Source: Paludibacter sp. (lineage in GTDB: Bacteria; Bacteroidota; Bacteroidia; Bacteroidales; Paludibacteraceae). Taken from it: a stretch of DNA of 64,000 nucleotides. The notes under the pieces are model-generated. The model worked only from the letters and a program-made list of their open reading frames with translations. It was not told where the DNA came from and did no database searches. This document shows, piece by piece, positions 17,194 through 26,628 of the stretch. Position 1 is the first letter of the stretch; each line of letters opens with the position of its first letter. Location of the stretch: positions 1 through 64,000 of the forward strand of contig JARLGX010000032.1 in NCBI GenBank assembly GCA_031292575.1. The letters run 5' to 3'. Position numbers and translations under genes: made by a program.

Positions 17194-18063
17194 TTACTTT
17201 TCTTTTGGCTTTCGTTCCAAAGGTAAAATACCTCCAGCCATTTCTCCAATAATGTTGACTAGTTCGCTACCTTTAGGAATGACAATTTTGGCATTATTAG
17301 AAAGCGATGTTTCCACTGCTTGTAATTTTCTTAATAACTGCGCATTACCTACAAAATACTTATCGGCAGCTTCATTAACCAACCTGATAGCTTCGGCTTC
17401 ACCTTCAGCGTGTAGAATTTTGGATTGTTTATATCCTTCGGCTTCTTTAATTTTGGCACGTTTTATTCCGTCGGCAACTGTTTCGGCAGCAGTAGCAGAA
17501 TCAATAGCTGCAATCTTCTCATTTTCAGCTTTCACTACCTTATTCATAGTTTCCTGCACATCTTTTGGCGGATCAATTTCTTTTAATTCTGTCCGCACAA
17601 TTTCAATTCCCCAACTTTGAGTTTCGTTGTGCAATGTATTATAAAGTTCGGCATTTATTTTGCCCCGTTCACTATTTGCCGATTTAAGCGTTAATGTACC
17701 AATAATGTTACGAAGCGTTGTACGAGCTAGATTTACTATTTGCCATCGATAATTATTGACATTGTAAATGGCTCCTTTTACACTTTCCTCTTCAGCTTTT
17801 ACCCTGAAATAGACCTGAGCATCAACACTTGCATTTAGATTATCGTTTGTTATTATTTCCTGCGGATCGGCATTTACCATTTGTTCTGTAACATTTACCA
17901 CATACATTTTATCAATAACCGGAATAATCCAGTGAAAACCTGGGTTTGCAAACTTAATATACTTTCCAAGTCTTTCAATTAAGCCTCGTTCGGTTGGACG
18001 TACAATTTTAATTCCAATGAAAAATACAAGGACTACAAAAATTATCACATACCAAATAATCAT
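17194..18063 (-). CDS. SPFH/Band 7 membrane protein (stomatin-like, QmcA type)
   Basis: The 289-residue protein has an N-terminal transmembrane helix (residues 3-20), then VRPTERGLIERLGKY and PGFHWIIPVIDKM. The SPFH core continues with VDAQVYFRV and LRNIIGTLTLKS. A long Ala/Glu-rich coiled coil (residues about 170-240, KAENEKIAAIDSATAAE) follows. Such proteins form oligomeric cages on membrane microdomains, often regulating proteases or membrane fluidity. No NfeD-type partner gene is adjacent. Confidence 0.9.
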   Translation of the reverse strand: MIIWYVIIFVVLVFFIGIKIVRPTERGLIERLGKYIKFANPGFHWIIPVIDKMYVVNVTEQMVNADPQEIITNDNLNASVDAQVYFRVKAEEESVKGAIYNVNNYRWQIVNLARTTLRNIIGTLTLKSANSERGKINAELYNTLHNETQSWGIEIVRTELKEIDPPKDVQETMNKVVKAENEKIAAIDSATAAETVADGIKRAKIKEAEGYKQSKILHAEGEAEAIRLVNEAADKYFVGNAQLLRKLQAVETSLSNNAKIVIPKGSELVNIIGEMAGGILPLERKPKEK

Positions 18064-18479
18064 TTTAATTCCCTTTCTTTACTTTGAATGAATAAATTAA
18101 ATTAGCTGTTTAAATAATGAAAATAAATTACAGTAAAATTACAGCAATTATTTATGGAATGTATTATATTTCAATGTTTATTTTTATGTTAGTGGTTTAA
18201 TTCATGCAGATTAACATTTATAAAATCTTGGTTCGAATTTAAAATTATTTACTTAGTTCATTAATAAATCTGAGTCTTAGTCAATAATTACACCGATGAT
18301 ATCAATTTATGCACGTGATAGTAGGAATATATATCTAATTTTGTTTTGTCAATAAATCAGCTCTATTTTTCAACTTACATTAAACCATTTATGCTTTAAG
18401 CTGTCAAACATACATTATCTAATAACAATATAGAGTTCAAAAAAATCTGGTTAAAAAATTTATAAATAACTATTATTTT
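18064..18479. other. 416-bp divergent intergenic region
   Basis: It lies between the SPFH gene (minus) and the pectate lyase gene (plus). It is very AT-rich. TAATTTTG at 18336-18343 fits the -7 consensus toward the lyase but lies about 135 nt before its start. I see no RNA gene, riboswitch or clear operator. Confidence 0.4.
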
Positions 18480-19703
18480 ATGGGAATTACAACAAAATGC
18501 TGCAACAAAAAGTATTTTTTAAAAACATCAATTGTGCTTGTGCTGACTTCTTTTTCTTGTTTAGGTTTTGCGCAAAAAAAAACTGAAGAACAAAAATTTA
18601 CAACTATTGATTATGCACCTTTTTCCGATAACACAGGTCATTGGTACATTATTGCCGATAAACACAATATGATTAACGCTTTGCCAGACAAGCCCCGTTA
18701 TAAACCCACTGAAATAGAAAATATTGCAGATAACATGCTTCTGTTCCAAAAAAACAACGGAGGTTGGCCAAAAAATTATGATTACTTTGCGATATTAACG
18801 CCTGAGCAAAAAGAAATAGTAAAGGCAAATAAAAACCTTACAAATACAACATTCGATAACGGATGTACCTATACTCAAATTGCGGCTTTAGCCATAGCTT
18901 ATAAGGCTACAGGAATTGAAAAATATAAAACCGGAGCAATAAAAGGATTGGAATTTGTTTTGAAAGCGCAATATGCTAACGGTGGATGGCCTCAATATTA
19001 TCCAATTGAAAAAGATAATTATAGCAGTCATATTACCTATAACGATGATGCCATGTTGGGAATTATGCAATTGTTGAAAGATATTTTGGATGGTAAACCG
19101 CAATATGCTTTAGTTGATAATAAACTTAGGGCAAAGCTTCAATATGCTTATAATAAAGGATTGGATTGCATTATAAAAACCCAAATTGTTGATGATGGTA
19201 AACCAACAGCATGGTGTCAGCAATATGATGAAGTAACATTACAACCAGCTTGGGCGCGTAAATTTGAACCGCCATGCATTTGCAATAAAGAAAGTGCCTC
19301 ATTGGTTAAGTTTTTGATGACTATTAATCATCCAAACAAAGAAGTTGTTAATGCCATTCAAAATGCAGTTATATGGTTTGATGAATCTATTATTCATAAT
19401 ACAATTATAAAAACGATTGATGCACCTCGTGTTCAGACTCCTTATAAAATTTCTACACACGATAGAATTGTTGTAATTGACTCTACTGCTCCCGCTATCT
19501 GGACACGTTATTATGAACTTAAAACACACCGCCCAATGTTTTGCAACCGCGATAGCAAGGTAGTATATTCACTGAGCGAAGTGGCGCGCGAAAGACGTGA
19601 TGGTTACGGCTGGTACAATTATGAACCTCAAAAGGTATTAAATAAATATCCAAAATGGCAACAAAAATGGGCTATCGATAAAGATGTTTTAAGAAACAAG
19701 TAA
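18480..19703 (+). CDS. pelA: secreted pectate lyase, family PL10 (PelA-like)
   Basis: The 407-residue protein carries a signal peptide ending at GFAQ (about residue 31) and a PL10-type (alpha/alpha)-toroid catalytic domain. Recognisable blocks are NMLLFQKNNGGWPKNYDY, NTTFDNGCTYTQI (calcium and substrate Asp), YANGGWPQYYP, SHITYNDDAM, TAWCQQYDEVTLQPAWAR and the late RDGYGWYN. It cleaves de-esterified homogalacturonan by beta-elimination, giving unsaturated oligogalacturonides. These feed the uronate genes 30-45 kb away in the window. It stands alone, away from the other pectin genes. Confidence 0.92.
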   Translation: MGITTKCCNKKYFLKTSIVLVLTSFSCLGFAQKKTEEQKFTTIDYAPFSDNTGHWYIIADKHNMINALPDKPRYKPTEIENIADNMLLFQKNNGGWPKNYDYFAILTPEQKEIVKANKNLTNTTFDNGCTYTQIAALAIAYKATGIEKYKTGAIKGLEFVLKAQYANGGWPQYYPIEKDNYSSHITYNDDAMLGIMQLLKDILDGKPQYALVDNKLRAKLQYAYNKGLDCIIKTQIVDDGKPTAWCQQYDEVTLQPAWARKFEPPCICNKESASLVKFLMTINHPNKEVVNAIQNAVIWFDESIIHNTIIKTIDAPRVQTPYKISTHDRIVVIDSTAPAIWTRYYELKTHRPMFCNRDSKVVYSLSEVARERRDGYGWYNYEPQKVLNKYPKWQQKWAIDKDVLRNK

Positions 19704-19720
19704 TGTATTTTTATCAAGAA

Positions 19721-19750
19721 AATCCCAGTGCTTTAAAAGGTGCTGGGATT
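19721..19750. terminator. hairpin between convergent genes
   Basis: AATCCCAG (19721-19728) pairs with CTGGGATT (19743-19750), followed by a T-rich stretch on the plus side. It is placed between the pectate lyase gene and the convergent nucleosidase gene. Confidence 0.6.
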
Positions 19751-19777
19751 AATTTTTATCTTTCACTCCTACCTATT

Positions 19778-20536
19778 TCAATCTTTAAGAATATTCGTTA
19801 AATCAATATATTCTTTTAATATTGACAGCGAATAATCACCTGCATGTTGATTTACAAATCCAATCGCAGAAATATGAGCTTTTTCATCAGCAGTATCGGA
19901 AATAACACGTACTACAATAAGCGGCACTCCATAATCATCACAAACCTGAGCTACAGCAGCACCTTCCATCTCTACGCAAACTACCGATGGCAGATTTTTA
20001 ATCAGAGCATGTTTCATTTCCGTACTCGAAATAAACAAATCACCACTTGCGATATCACCTGTTAGCAGCCTTGGACTTGTAATATCCTGTTCGGCAAGTA
20101 TTTTCCGGAATTCCTTATTATTTTTCAAAAAAGTATGCACAGCCTGAGCCATAGTGTCTACGTTCTGTTGTGGTGTCTCGTATGAAGTTTTACCTGTTAA
20201 TGGAATCTCAAAACGTCTCATCAACGGACGTGCATCCATATCATGTTGAAACAGTCGTTGCCCAATCACAATATCTCCCACATTTAATTCCGGCGAAATA
20301 GCTCCGGCAACACCGGTAAAAACGATACGATCAACTTTAAAATCTAAAATCATATTGGTAGCAGTAGTTGCCGCAGCCACCTTTCCCCAACGCGAAAACA
20401 CTGCCACAACTTCCTGACCGAACAAATTACCCCGATAATAAATTCTGCTGCCTCGCTCAACAATTTCTTTGTCATCGATTGATGCAATTATTTTGTCCAT
20501 TTCTTCGGGCATGGCACCCATTATTCCAAGAAGCAT
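19778..20536 (-). CDS. mtnN: 5'-methylthioadenosine/S-adenosylhomocysteine nucleosidase
   Basis: The 252-residue enzyme hydrolyses MTA and SAH to adenine and the thioribose product, recycling methyl-transfer by-products. Seen motifs are GIMGAMPEEM at the start with the catalytic-base Glu region, VFTGVAGAIS, the GDIASGDLFIS phosphorylase-like loop, CVEMEGAAVAQVC (ribose-binding Met-Glu) and VVRVISDTAD with the catalytic Asp. It is about 20 residues longer than the Escherichia coli enzyme because of a middle insertion. It is cytoplasmic. Confidence 0.95.
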   Translation of the reverse strand: MLLGIMGAMPEEMDKIIASIDDKEIVERGSRIYYRGNLFGQEVVAVFSRWGKVAAATTATNMILDFKVDRIVFTGVAGAISPELNVGDIVIGQRLFQHDMDARPLMRRFEIPLTGKTSYETPQQNVDTMAQAVHTFLKNNKEFRKILAEQDITSPRLLTGDIASGDLFISSTEMKHALIKNLPSVVCVEMEGAAVAQVCDDYGVPLIVVRVISDTADEKAHISAIGFVNQHAGDYSLSILKEYIDLTNILKD

Positions 20537-20587
20537 AGTATATTTAATTTATATCGTAATTCATAATTCTAAATTATACACTGTAAA

Positions 20588-21817
20588 CTATGAATTAATC
20601 ATTGTAATACGTTGATAAAGTGTTGGATGCGAATAATGGAAGAATACATACAATGGATGTGGCATCAAGTTTCCTAATGAAGTTGCAGTTAGTTTTTTTA
20701 ATCCAGATGTTAATTGTGGCGCATACCCATATTTTGCTGCAAATGCATCAGCCTGATATTCAAATTTACGCGATAAAACATTCATGGCAATATCCAACAC
20801 CAATGAAATAGGCGAATACAATATGCTAAAAGCTAAGGCATTGAGATGGAATGAAGCAACGCTCCCACCCAATGCTTGGGCAAAGGCATCACTTTTCAGA
20901 ATGTATCCGAAAGCAAAAAACAGCATCAAAGTATATGGAATGGAAATCATGAAATTTATCAGCGTATGTTTATGCTTATAATGCCCAACCTCATGAGCCA
21001 GTACAGCCACAATTTCTTCCACGGTCATTTTGTCCATCAACGTATCATACAATACGATACGTTTCTTTGAACCTAATCCGCTGAAATATGCATTGGCTTT
21101 GGTAGACCGCTTAGAACCATCAATTACAAAGATATTATCCAGTTTAAAGCCTGTTTTTAACGCAAACTTTTCAATTTCTATGCGCAATTCACCTTCACCA
21201 AGTGGGGTTTGTTTGTTAAACAACGGAACAATAATTTGTGAATAAAACATCGTCATAAATAAACTAAATGCTGTAACCACTGCCCATGCAAGTAACCAGA
21301 AATAAGTTGGGGTCAGCGTGTAAATCCAAATTACTACAAACAGAATTCCACCGCCTAAAATCAATGTCATTCCATACCCTTTCAATTTGTCAAGAATAAA
21401 AAGTTTTGGAGTAACTTTATTAAACCCAAACTTTTGCTCAATTACAAACGTATCATACCAATCAAAAGGTATGCTTATAATATCATTGGCAAAAAATAGA
21501 ATGCCAAAGAAAATAATTGGAGTCCAAATAGCATTTTGTACATAGTGCACAACTAAATTATTAACCCAGGCAAAACCACCAAAAGCAAACATTGATAGAA
21601 TAACAATAAAACTAAAACTGCTTGTCAACATTCCAAAACGAGAGTTTGTGCGGAAATAATCCTGTTGTTTGGCATATTTTTCCGAATCATAAATGTCACG
21701 CAACAAAGGTGGTAGCTCTTTGCCCGATTCTTTGATATTTAAAAATGCCAGATAGCGTTCCAGTGCAAAATCTGCAATGAGGATAACAATAATTATAATG
21801 AAAAGAATTTGTGCCAT
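20588..21817 (-). CDS. M48A zinc metalloprotease (Ste24/CAAX prenyl protease 1-like)
   Basis: The start at 21817 (MAQILFIIII) is preferred over the upstream Met at 21850, which adds a polar segment before the first membrane helix. The about 409-residue protein is polytopic. It carries the zinc motif HEVGHYKHKH near residue 270 and the third ligand in FEYQADAFAAKYGY near residue 350. It follows the Ste24/M48A domain order (EQKFGFN, SKRSTKANAYFSG). Bacterial relatives degrade or clip membrane proteins. Its gene is followed 51 bp later by mtnN. Confidence 0.92.
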   Translation of the reverse strand: MAQILFIIIIVILIADFALERYLAFLNIKESGKELPPLLRDIYDSEKYAKQQDYFRTNSRFGMLTSSFSFIVILSMFAFGGFAWVNNLVVHYVQNAIWTPIIFFGILFFANDIISIPFDWYDTFVIEQKFGFNKVTPKLFILDKLKGYGMTLILGGGILFVVIWIYTLTPTYFWLLAWAVVTAFSLFMTMFYSQIIVPLFNKQTPLGEGELRIEIEKFALKTGFKLDNIFVIDGSKRSTKANAYFSGLGSKKRIVLYDTLMDKMTVEEIVAVLAHEVGHYKHKHTLINFMISIPYTLMLFFAFGYILKSDAFAQALGGSVASFHLNALAFSILYSPISLVLDIAMNVLSRKFEYQADAFAAKYGYAPQLTSGLKKLTATSLGNLMPHPLYVFFHYSHPTLYQRITMINS

Positions 21818-21891
21818 GTTGAGGATTTTTGAATTGTGTTCATAAAACACAAAAGCAGATTTATTGTTGATTTAGAGAAAAATACTGCACT

Positions 21892-22560
21892 TTAATAGTT
21901 TCGGTGTCCGAAAATTGAACTTCCAATACGAACCAAGGTACTACCTTCTTCGACAGCAATTTGATAATCATCGGACATTCCCATAGAAAGTTCACAAAAT
22001 GCTGGTTCTGAAGAAAAATATGCAGTTTTTAGTTGGTCAAATAAAGTTTTCAATCCATGAAATTCTGCTCGAATTTGTTCCCGATTATCCGTATAAGTGG
22101 CCATTCCCATTAAACCACAAATCCGAATGTTTTTTAAATCTTTCCAAGCTTCCTGTTCAAGCGTATCAATTAATTCTTCAGCCGAAAAACCAAACTTTGT
22201 TTCTTCCCTGGCTATATGAATTTGAAGCAAACAATCAACTATTTTTCCAACTTTTTGAGCTTGTTTGTCAATTTCTACCAATAATTTATAGGAATCGACT
22301 CCATGAATCAAATCAACAAAAGGAACAATGTATTTTATTTTATTTGTTTGTAAATGACCAATAAAATGCCAGAAAATATCGACAGGGAGTGTTTCATGTT
22401 TGTCACACATTTCCTGCACTTTACTTTCCCCGAAAATTCGCTCACCACAATTGTAAGCTTCCAAAACAATTTCATTTGGATGAAATTTGGACACACAAAC
22501 CAAGCGTACATGTGGTGGAATATGCACCCTGATTGCTTGTATATTTTGTTGTAGAGACAT
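21892..22560 (-). CDS. YggS/PLPBP pyridoxal-phosphate homeostasis protein
   Basis: The 222-residue protein is a fold-type III PLP-binding protein that buffers pyridoxal phosphate. VRLVCVSKFHPNEIVLEAY carries the PLP Lys. GESKVQEMCDKHE, WHFIGHLQTNKIK, LLQIHIAREETKFGF, ICGLMGMATYTDN, LSMGMSDDYQIAVEEGSTLVRIGSSIFG are the family blocks. It is complete. It lies between DUF4494 and the M48 protease, all on the minus strand. Confidence 0.95.
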   Translation of the reverse strand: MSLQQNIQAIRVHIPPHVRLVCVSKFHPNEIVLEAYNCGERIFGESKVQEMCDKHETLPVDIFWHFIGHLQTNKIKYIVPFVDLIHGVDSYKLLVEIDKQAQKVGKIVDCLLQIHIAREETKFGFSAEELIDTLEQEAWKDLKNIRICGLMGMATYTDNREQIRAEFHGLKTLFDQLKTAYFSSEPAFCELSMGMSDDYQIAVEEGSTLVRIGSSIFGHRNY

Positions 22561-22641
22561 TTTTTATTTTATAGTTGGAAAAAGAAGTAGTCTATAGTTA
22601 TAAATAGTACAAACAACAAGCTTTTTCCTGTCAACCAGATA

Positions 22642-23073
22642 TTATTCAGCTTCGTATTTATACACATCCATAATCGTTGTTTCCACAATCGAAGCTACTT
22701 CGTAATCTGCCATCGATCCCTTCATACCTTCCTGCAAACCATCCCAAGCTTCTTTAACATTATTGGCCTGCACCATCATGGTTGAAGCAGTCCGTTTTTC
22801 AATACCTTTTTCTTCATCGAGTGAAATAAACATCACTTTACTTCGGTACCATTTATCGCCATTTTCGTTCTGAAACATTTCACTTATACGTGCACGGCGA
22901 ATGTTCGAGACTACAAATTCCCCACTAATAAAAGGCTGCATTTCAGCAATAATTCGGGCTTCAGCTTCAGTAAACGATAATGCATCAACCAAATAAGCTT
23001 CATTTACTTTAACTATTTTGCCTTCTTCAGCAGTTTTCTCGTATTTAATTTTACATTCAAACCAGTTGTGCAT
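22642..23073 (-). CDS. DUF4494 family protein
   Basis: The 143-residue cytoplasmic protein matches DUF4494, a family largely limited to Bacteroidota: MHNWFECKIKYEKT, EAYLVDALSFTEAEARI, and WYRSKVMFISLDEEKGIEKRT. No function is known. It has a clear -7 promoter upstream and probably forms a transcription unit with the YggS gene, which starts 81 bp downstream. Confidence 0.85.
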   Translation of the reverse strand: MHNWFECKIKYEKTAEEGKIVKVNEAYLVDALSFTEAEARIIAEMQPFISGEFVVSNIRRARISEMFQNENGDKWYRSKVMFISLDEEKGIEKRTASTMMVQANNVKEAWDGLQEGMKGSMADYEVASIVETTIMDVYKYEAE

Positions 23074-23134
23074 ACTTTTTATTATATTAAAAATGAATAG
23101 TTTATAATTATTTTGAATCGTTTTTTTTATAATA

Positions 23135-23142
23135 CAAAGATA
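23135..23142 (-). promoter_or_regulatory. -7 box for the DUF4494 gene
   Basis: The minus strand reads TATCTTTG, an exact TAnnTTTG match, 61 nt before the DUF4494 start codon. No matching -33 TTTG is seen at normal spacing. Confidence 0.5.
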
Positions 23143-23177
23143 AGGATTTCTTTCAGAAATTGAAGCCTTAAAAAAAC

Positions 23178-23226
23178 AAATAACACCATATAAGCCTAAA
23201 ACAAGTTGACTTATGTGGTGTTATTT
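23178..23226 (-). terminator. strong terminator after hppA
   Basis: A 17-bp stem, 23178-23194 against 23210-23226 with one wobble position, has a 15-base loop and A/T-rich flanks. It lies 17 bp after the stop of the pyrophosphatase gene and separates it from the DUF4494 promoter. Confidence 0.8.
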
Positions 23227-23243
23227 AAACGGGTAGTTAAAAA

Positions 23244-25721
23244 CTATGCTCTCTCTTCAGATTTTTCGCGAAGTGGAATTCTCATTTTGTAGAATGAACG
23301 CCAAACGAATATTAAAGCAATAATTAAAAATCCGGCACCAATAAAAGCACTGTAATCCGAACCAATTCCATGACTTGCGTCAATCTTCATTTTCAGCGCT
23401 ATTTCAGTGGCCAATAATCCGAATAACGTTGAAAATTTAATAATTGGATTGAGCGATACTGATGAAGTGTCTTTGAAAGGATCACCTACTGTATCACCAA
23501 TAACTACAGCTTCGTGTAAAGGGGTGTTTCTCTCTTTTAAATCTACCTCTACGACCTTTTTAGCATTATCCCACGAACCTCCGGCATCGGCCATATAAAT
23601 AGCCTGAAATAATCCGAATGTTGCTATTGAGATAAGATAAGCAACAAAGAAATTACTATCAAAAAATGCAAAACCAAGTGTAAAGGAAATTAATGCTACA
23701 AATATATTCCACATCCCTGTTTGAGCATATTGCGTACAAATTTTAACCACTTCTTTTGAATCTTCTATATCAGCTTCTTTTTTATTTAAGTCAAATGTAC
23801 TTTTTATAAATTCAACTGCACGGTAAGCTCCTGTTGTAACTGCTTGCATAGACGCACCACTAAACCAGTAAACAACTGCACCACCACATATTAAACCAAG
23901 TAAGATAGGTGCTGAAGTCAACGAAACACTCAGCAGACCTTTACTTTCTAGAAGTAAAATAATAGAGAAAATCATGGTAGTGGCACCTACTACGGCTGTA
24001 CCAATTAATACCGGTTTAGCAGTAGCTTTAAAGGTATTACCTGCCGAGTCATTCGCTTCCAAATAGTGTTTACCCAACTCAAAATCAGGAGTAAACCCGA
24101 AATCTTTTTCAATTTCTTCTTTAATTCCATCAATTTGGTCAATTTGAGATAATTCGAAGATGGATTGCGCATTATCTGTTACTGGACCATAGCTGTCAAC
24201 GGCAATTGTTACCGGTCCCATACACAGAAAGCCGAATGCAACTAAACCAAAAGCAAAAATAGATGCATGAGGTCCAAGAATGGACGTAAGACCAAGTTGA
24301 CTAATGAAATAAGCAGCAGCCATAAGTCCTACAATTAATATACCAGTCCAAAAAGCTCCAAAATTGCCCGATACAATACCCGAAAGAATATTCAATGAAG
24401 GTCCACCTTCGCGCGAAGCAGTTACAATTTCCTTAACGTGAGTTGAATGCGAGCTGGTAAATAATTTTGTAAACTCTGGAATCAACACGGCAGCCAACGT
24501 TCCACAACTGATAATTCCGGCCAATTTCCACCATAAGGTTGCATCAGCAGGATTTCCGGTTATTTGAGCTAAATCGCCAACAAGTAAATGACTCATAAAA
24601 AAAGATGTTGAAATACTCAAAATAGCAGCAATCCATATAAGTCGCATCAATGGTTCTTCAAAGTTGAACATTTTTAATTTTTTGTATTTACGCTTTGAAA
24701 TTTCCTGATTGATAAAATAAGAAATACCCGACATTAAATCCATCAAAAAGCGCATTCCAAATATCCAAACAATCAGTTTTGCCTGAATATCACCGATCAA
24801 CTTGGGTTGATTAGGAAATGCAAATGGTACAGCAAGCGTAATAAACGTGATTAATGCAACACCGGTTACGCCATAAGTTTCAAATCCATCGGCAGTTGGA
24901 CCAACACTATCACCAGCATTGTCGCCAGTACAATCGGCAATAACGCCCGGGTTACGAGGATCATCTTCTTTTACCTTGAAAACCACTTTCATCAAATCGG
25001 AACCAATATCAGCTATTTTAGTAAATATACCCCCGGCTATTCGGAGCACACTGGCACCTAACGATTCGCCAATGGCAAAACCAAGGAAACATATACCAAC
25101 TATTTCACGAGGAACGAATAAAAGTATGATAACCATCATCACTAATTCCATTGAAATAAGAAATAAACCCACGCTCATTCCTGCACGCAATGGAATGTTT
25201 ACAACATCCCAAGGTTTTGCACGAAGTGATGCAAATGCTGTACGTGAATTAGCATAAGTGTTTATGCGAATACCATACCAGGCCACTGCATACGAGCCAC
25301 CCATGCCCAAAATGGAGTAAAACAACACGTATAATAACGTACCAACCGATTTTCCCTGAAGTACCAAAAAGTAGTACGACATAATTACTGCAACAAACGC
25401 AAAAAGCATTAACAAAAATTTCCCTTGTTGCAATAAATAAGTTCGACAAGTTTGATAGATGGTTTCGGAAACCTTAAGCATAGAACTATGCGCTTTTTGT
25501 TTCTTTACTTGTGAAAATAAAAATAAGCTGATGCTTAGTGTAAAGCAAATTACCAATGCTCCAAAGAACAAAAAATCCCATGCTTTGATTACTTGTCCGA
25601 AAATGTGAAATTCGCCGGAATGTAAGTCCGGAATGGCGATGTCTGCCTCGCTGGCATAAGTTTTAGCTGATGTAATTAATGCCACAGAAAGCATCAATGC
25701 AGCCCGTTTGAACTGTTTCAT
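23244..25721 (-). CDS. hppA: membrane-bound ion-pumping pyrophosphatase
   Basis: The 825-residue protein couples hydrolysis of pyrophosphate to H+ or Na+ export. It has about 16 membrane helices. The catalytic loop is DDPRNPGVIADCTGDNAGDSVG with the conserved Asp pairs. EGGPSLNILSGIVSGN, the VAVDSYGPVTDNAQSI helix and the late MADAGGSWDNAKK, GDTVGDPFKDTSSVSLNPIIK are also present. The K-binding determinant region reads GNTFKATAK. A Lys there (family position 460) is typical of potassium-independent pumps, although the neighbouring position is Ala rather than the usual Thr. An N-terminal Sec-type helix precedes the core. It is monocistronic. Confidence 0.95.
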   Translation of the reverse strand: MKQFKRAALMLSVALITSAKTYASEADIAIPDLHSGEFHIFGQVIKAWDFLFFGALVICFTLSISLFLFSQVKKQKAHSSMLKVSETIYQTCRTYLLQQGKFLLMLFAFVAVIMSYYFLVLQGKSVGTLLYVLFYSILGMGGSYAVAWYGIRINTYANSRTAFASLRAKPWDVVNIPLRAGMSVGLFLISMELVMMVIILLFVPREIVGICFLGFAIGESLGASVLRIAGGIFTKIADIGSDLMKVVFKVKEDDPRNPGVIADCTGDNAGDSVGPTADGFETYGVTGVALITFITLAVPFAFPNQPKLIGDIQAKLIVWIFGMRFLMDLMSGISYFINQEISKRKYKKLKMFNFEEPLMRLIWIAAILSISTSFFMSHLLVGDLAQITGNPADATLWWKLAGIISCGTLAAVLIPEFTKLFTSSHSTHVKEIVTASREGGPSLNILSGIVSGNFGAFWTGILIVGLMAAAYFISQLGLTSILGPHASIFAFGLVAFGFLCMGPVTIAVDSYGPVTDNAQSIFELSQIDQIDGIKEEIEKDFGFTPDFELGKHYLEANDSAGNTFKATAKPVLIGTAVVGATTMIFSIILLLESKGLLSVSLTSAPILLGLICGGAVVYWFSGASMQAVTTGAYRAVEFIKSTFDLNKKEADIEDSKEVVKICTQYAQTGMWNIFVALISFTLGFAFFDSNFFVAYLISIATFGLFQAIYMADAGGSWDNAKKVVEVDLKERNTPLHEAVVIGDTVGDPFKDTSSVSLNPIIKFSTLFGLLATEIALKMKIDASHGIGSDYSAFIGAGFLIIALIFVWRSFYKMRIPLREKSEERA

Positions 25722-26135
25722 AAATACTATTAATAATTTAAAGTTGAAATAATTTAACTGAATAAAAAAATAAAAAAAAATCTCTCAAAATTAATCAATC
25801 TTATTTATTTATCCTCTTTTTTTAAGATAAAAAGAGTTGGTCAAATTTATGTTTAAAAGCATAATTTATCTCCATTATAGTATCTTTCTGACTTAAAAAA
25901 TATCATTTTTAATTTGATCAATAAAAAAAGTATATAATCTGTATAAATACTAATAAATCCAGAGTGTGACTAAAAGATTTAACAACGCATTATTCTTTAA
26001 TTTTAAAGAAAAAATGAGTTATAGCTATATTTAAACTACAAAAAGGAATTTTTTGCTAATGCTGCTGCATTGATGGTTTAAATTCAATATTTCGATTAAT
26101 TTATTGTAACTTTGCAAACAATTTGATAAAAAATT
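25722..26135. other. 414-bp divergent intergenic region between hppA and ruvX
   Basis: It is AT-rich and contains divergent -7 boxes: TAAATTTG on the minus strand (25842-25849) for hppA, and TAACTTTG on the plus strand (26107-26114) for ruvX. An A/T hairpin-like CTCTTTTT/AAAAAGAG pair lies near 25813-25836. I see no RNA gene. Confidence 0.4.
26107..26114 (+). promoter_or_regulatory. -7 box for ruvX
   Basis: TAACTTTG is an exact match to the Bacteroidota -7 consensus, 21 nt before the ruvX start codon. Confidence 0.55.
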
Positions 26136-26555
26136 ATGGGACGGATTCTTGCCATTGATTATGGTCGAAAACGCGTTGGACTCGCAGTTACTGACTTGCT
26201 TCACATAACTGCCAATGGTTTGGATACAATTCCGGCTCATGAAGTGTTGCTATATTTGCAAAAATACATTGACAGAGAGCCTGTAGATAAGTTTGTGGTT
26301 GGATTACCAAAGCAAATGAATGGAGAGGATTCTGATTCGATGCAATATATCAGGCCTTTTGTAGTGAGTTTGCAACGTCGCTTTCCTGATATTGAACTAA
26401 TTTATGTTGACGAACGTTTTACATCCGTTTTGGCTCATAAAACTATGATTGAGGCAGGTTTAAAGAAAAAAGACCGGCAAAATAAAGAATTAGTAGATAA
26501 AATTTCTGCAACAATTATTCTACAATCATACCTTGAATCAATTCATTCCTATTAA
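26136..26555 (+). CDS. ruvX: RuvX/YqgF putative Holliday junction resolvase / rRNA maturation nuclease
   Basis: The 139-residue protein has an RNase H-like fold: RILAIDYGRKRVGLAVTD with the first catalytic Asp, VVGLPKQMNGEDS, IELIYVDERFTSVLA with the catalytic Glu, and DKISATIILQSYL with the C-terminal Asp. In E. coli the homologue processes the 5' end of 16S rRNA; a resolvase role is also proposed. It precedes def by 73 bp, an arrangement common in Bacteroidota. Confidence 0.95.
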   Translation: MGRILAIDYGRKRVGLAVTDLLHITANGLDTIPAHEVLLYLQKYIDREPVDKFVVGLPKQMNGEDSDSMQYIRPFVVSLQRRFPDIELIYVDERFTSVLAHKTMIEAGLKKKDRQNKELVDKISATIILQSYLESIHSY

Positions 26556-26628
26556 AAAAATTTTAAAAATTAAATGTAGTGAGTTATCGTTTATCACAAA
26601 TACTGACTACTGAAAATTATAATTAATA

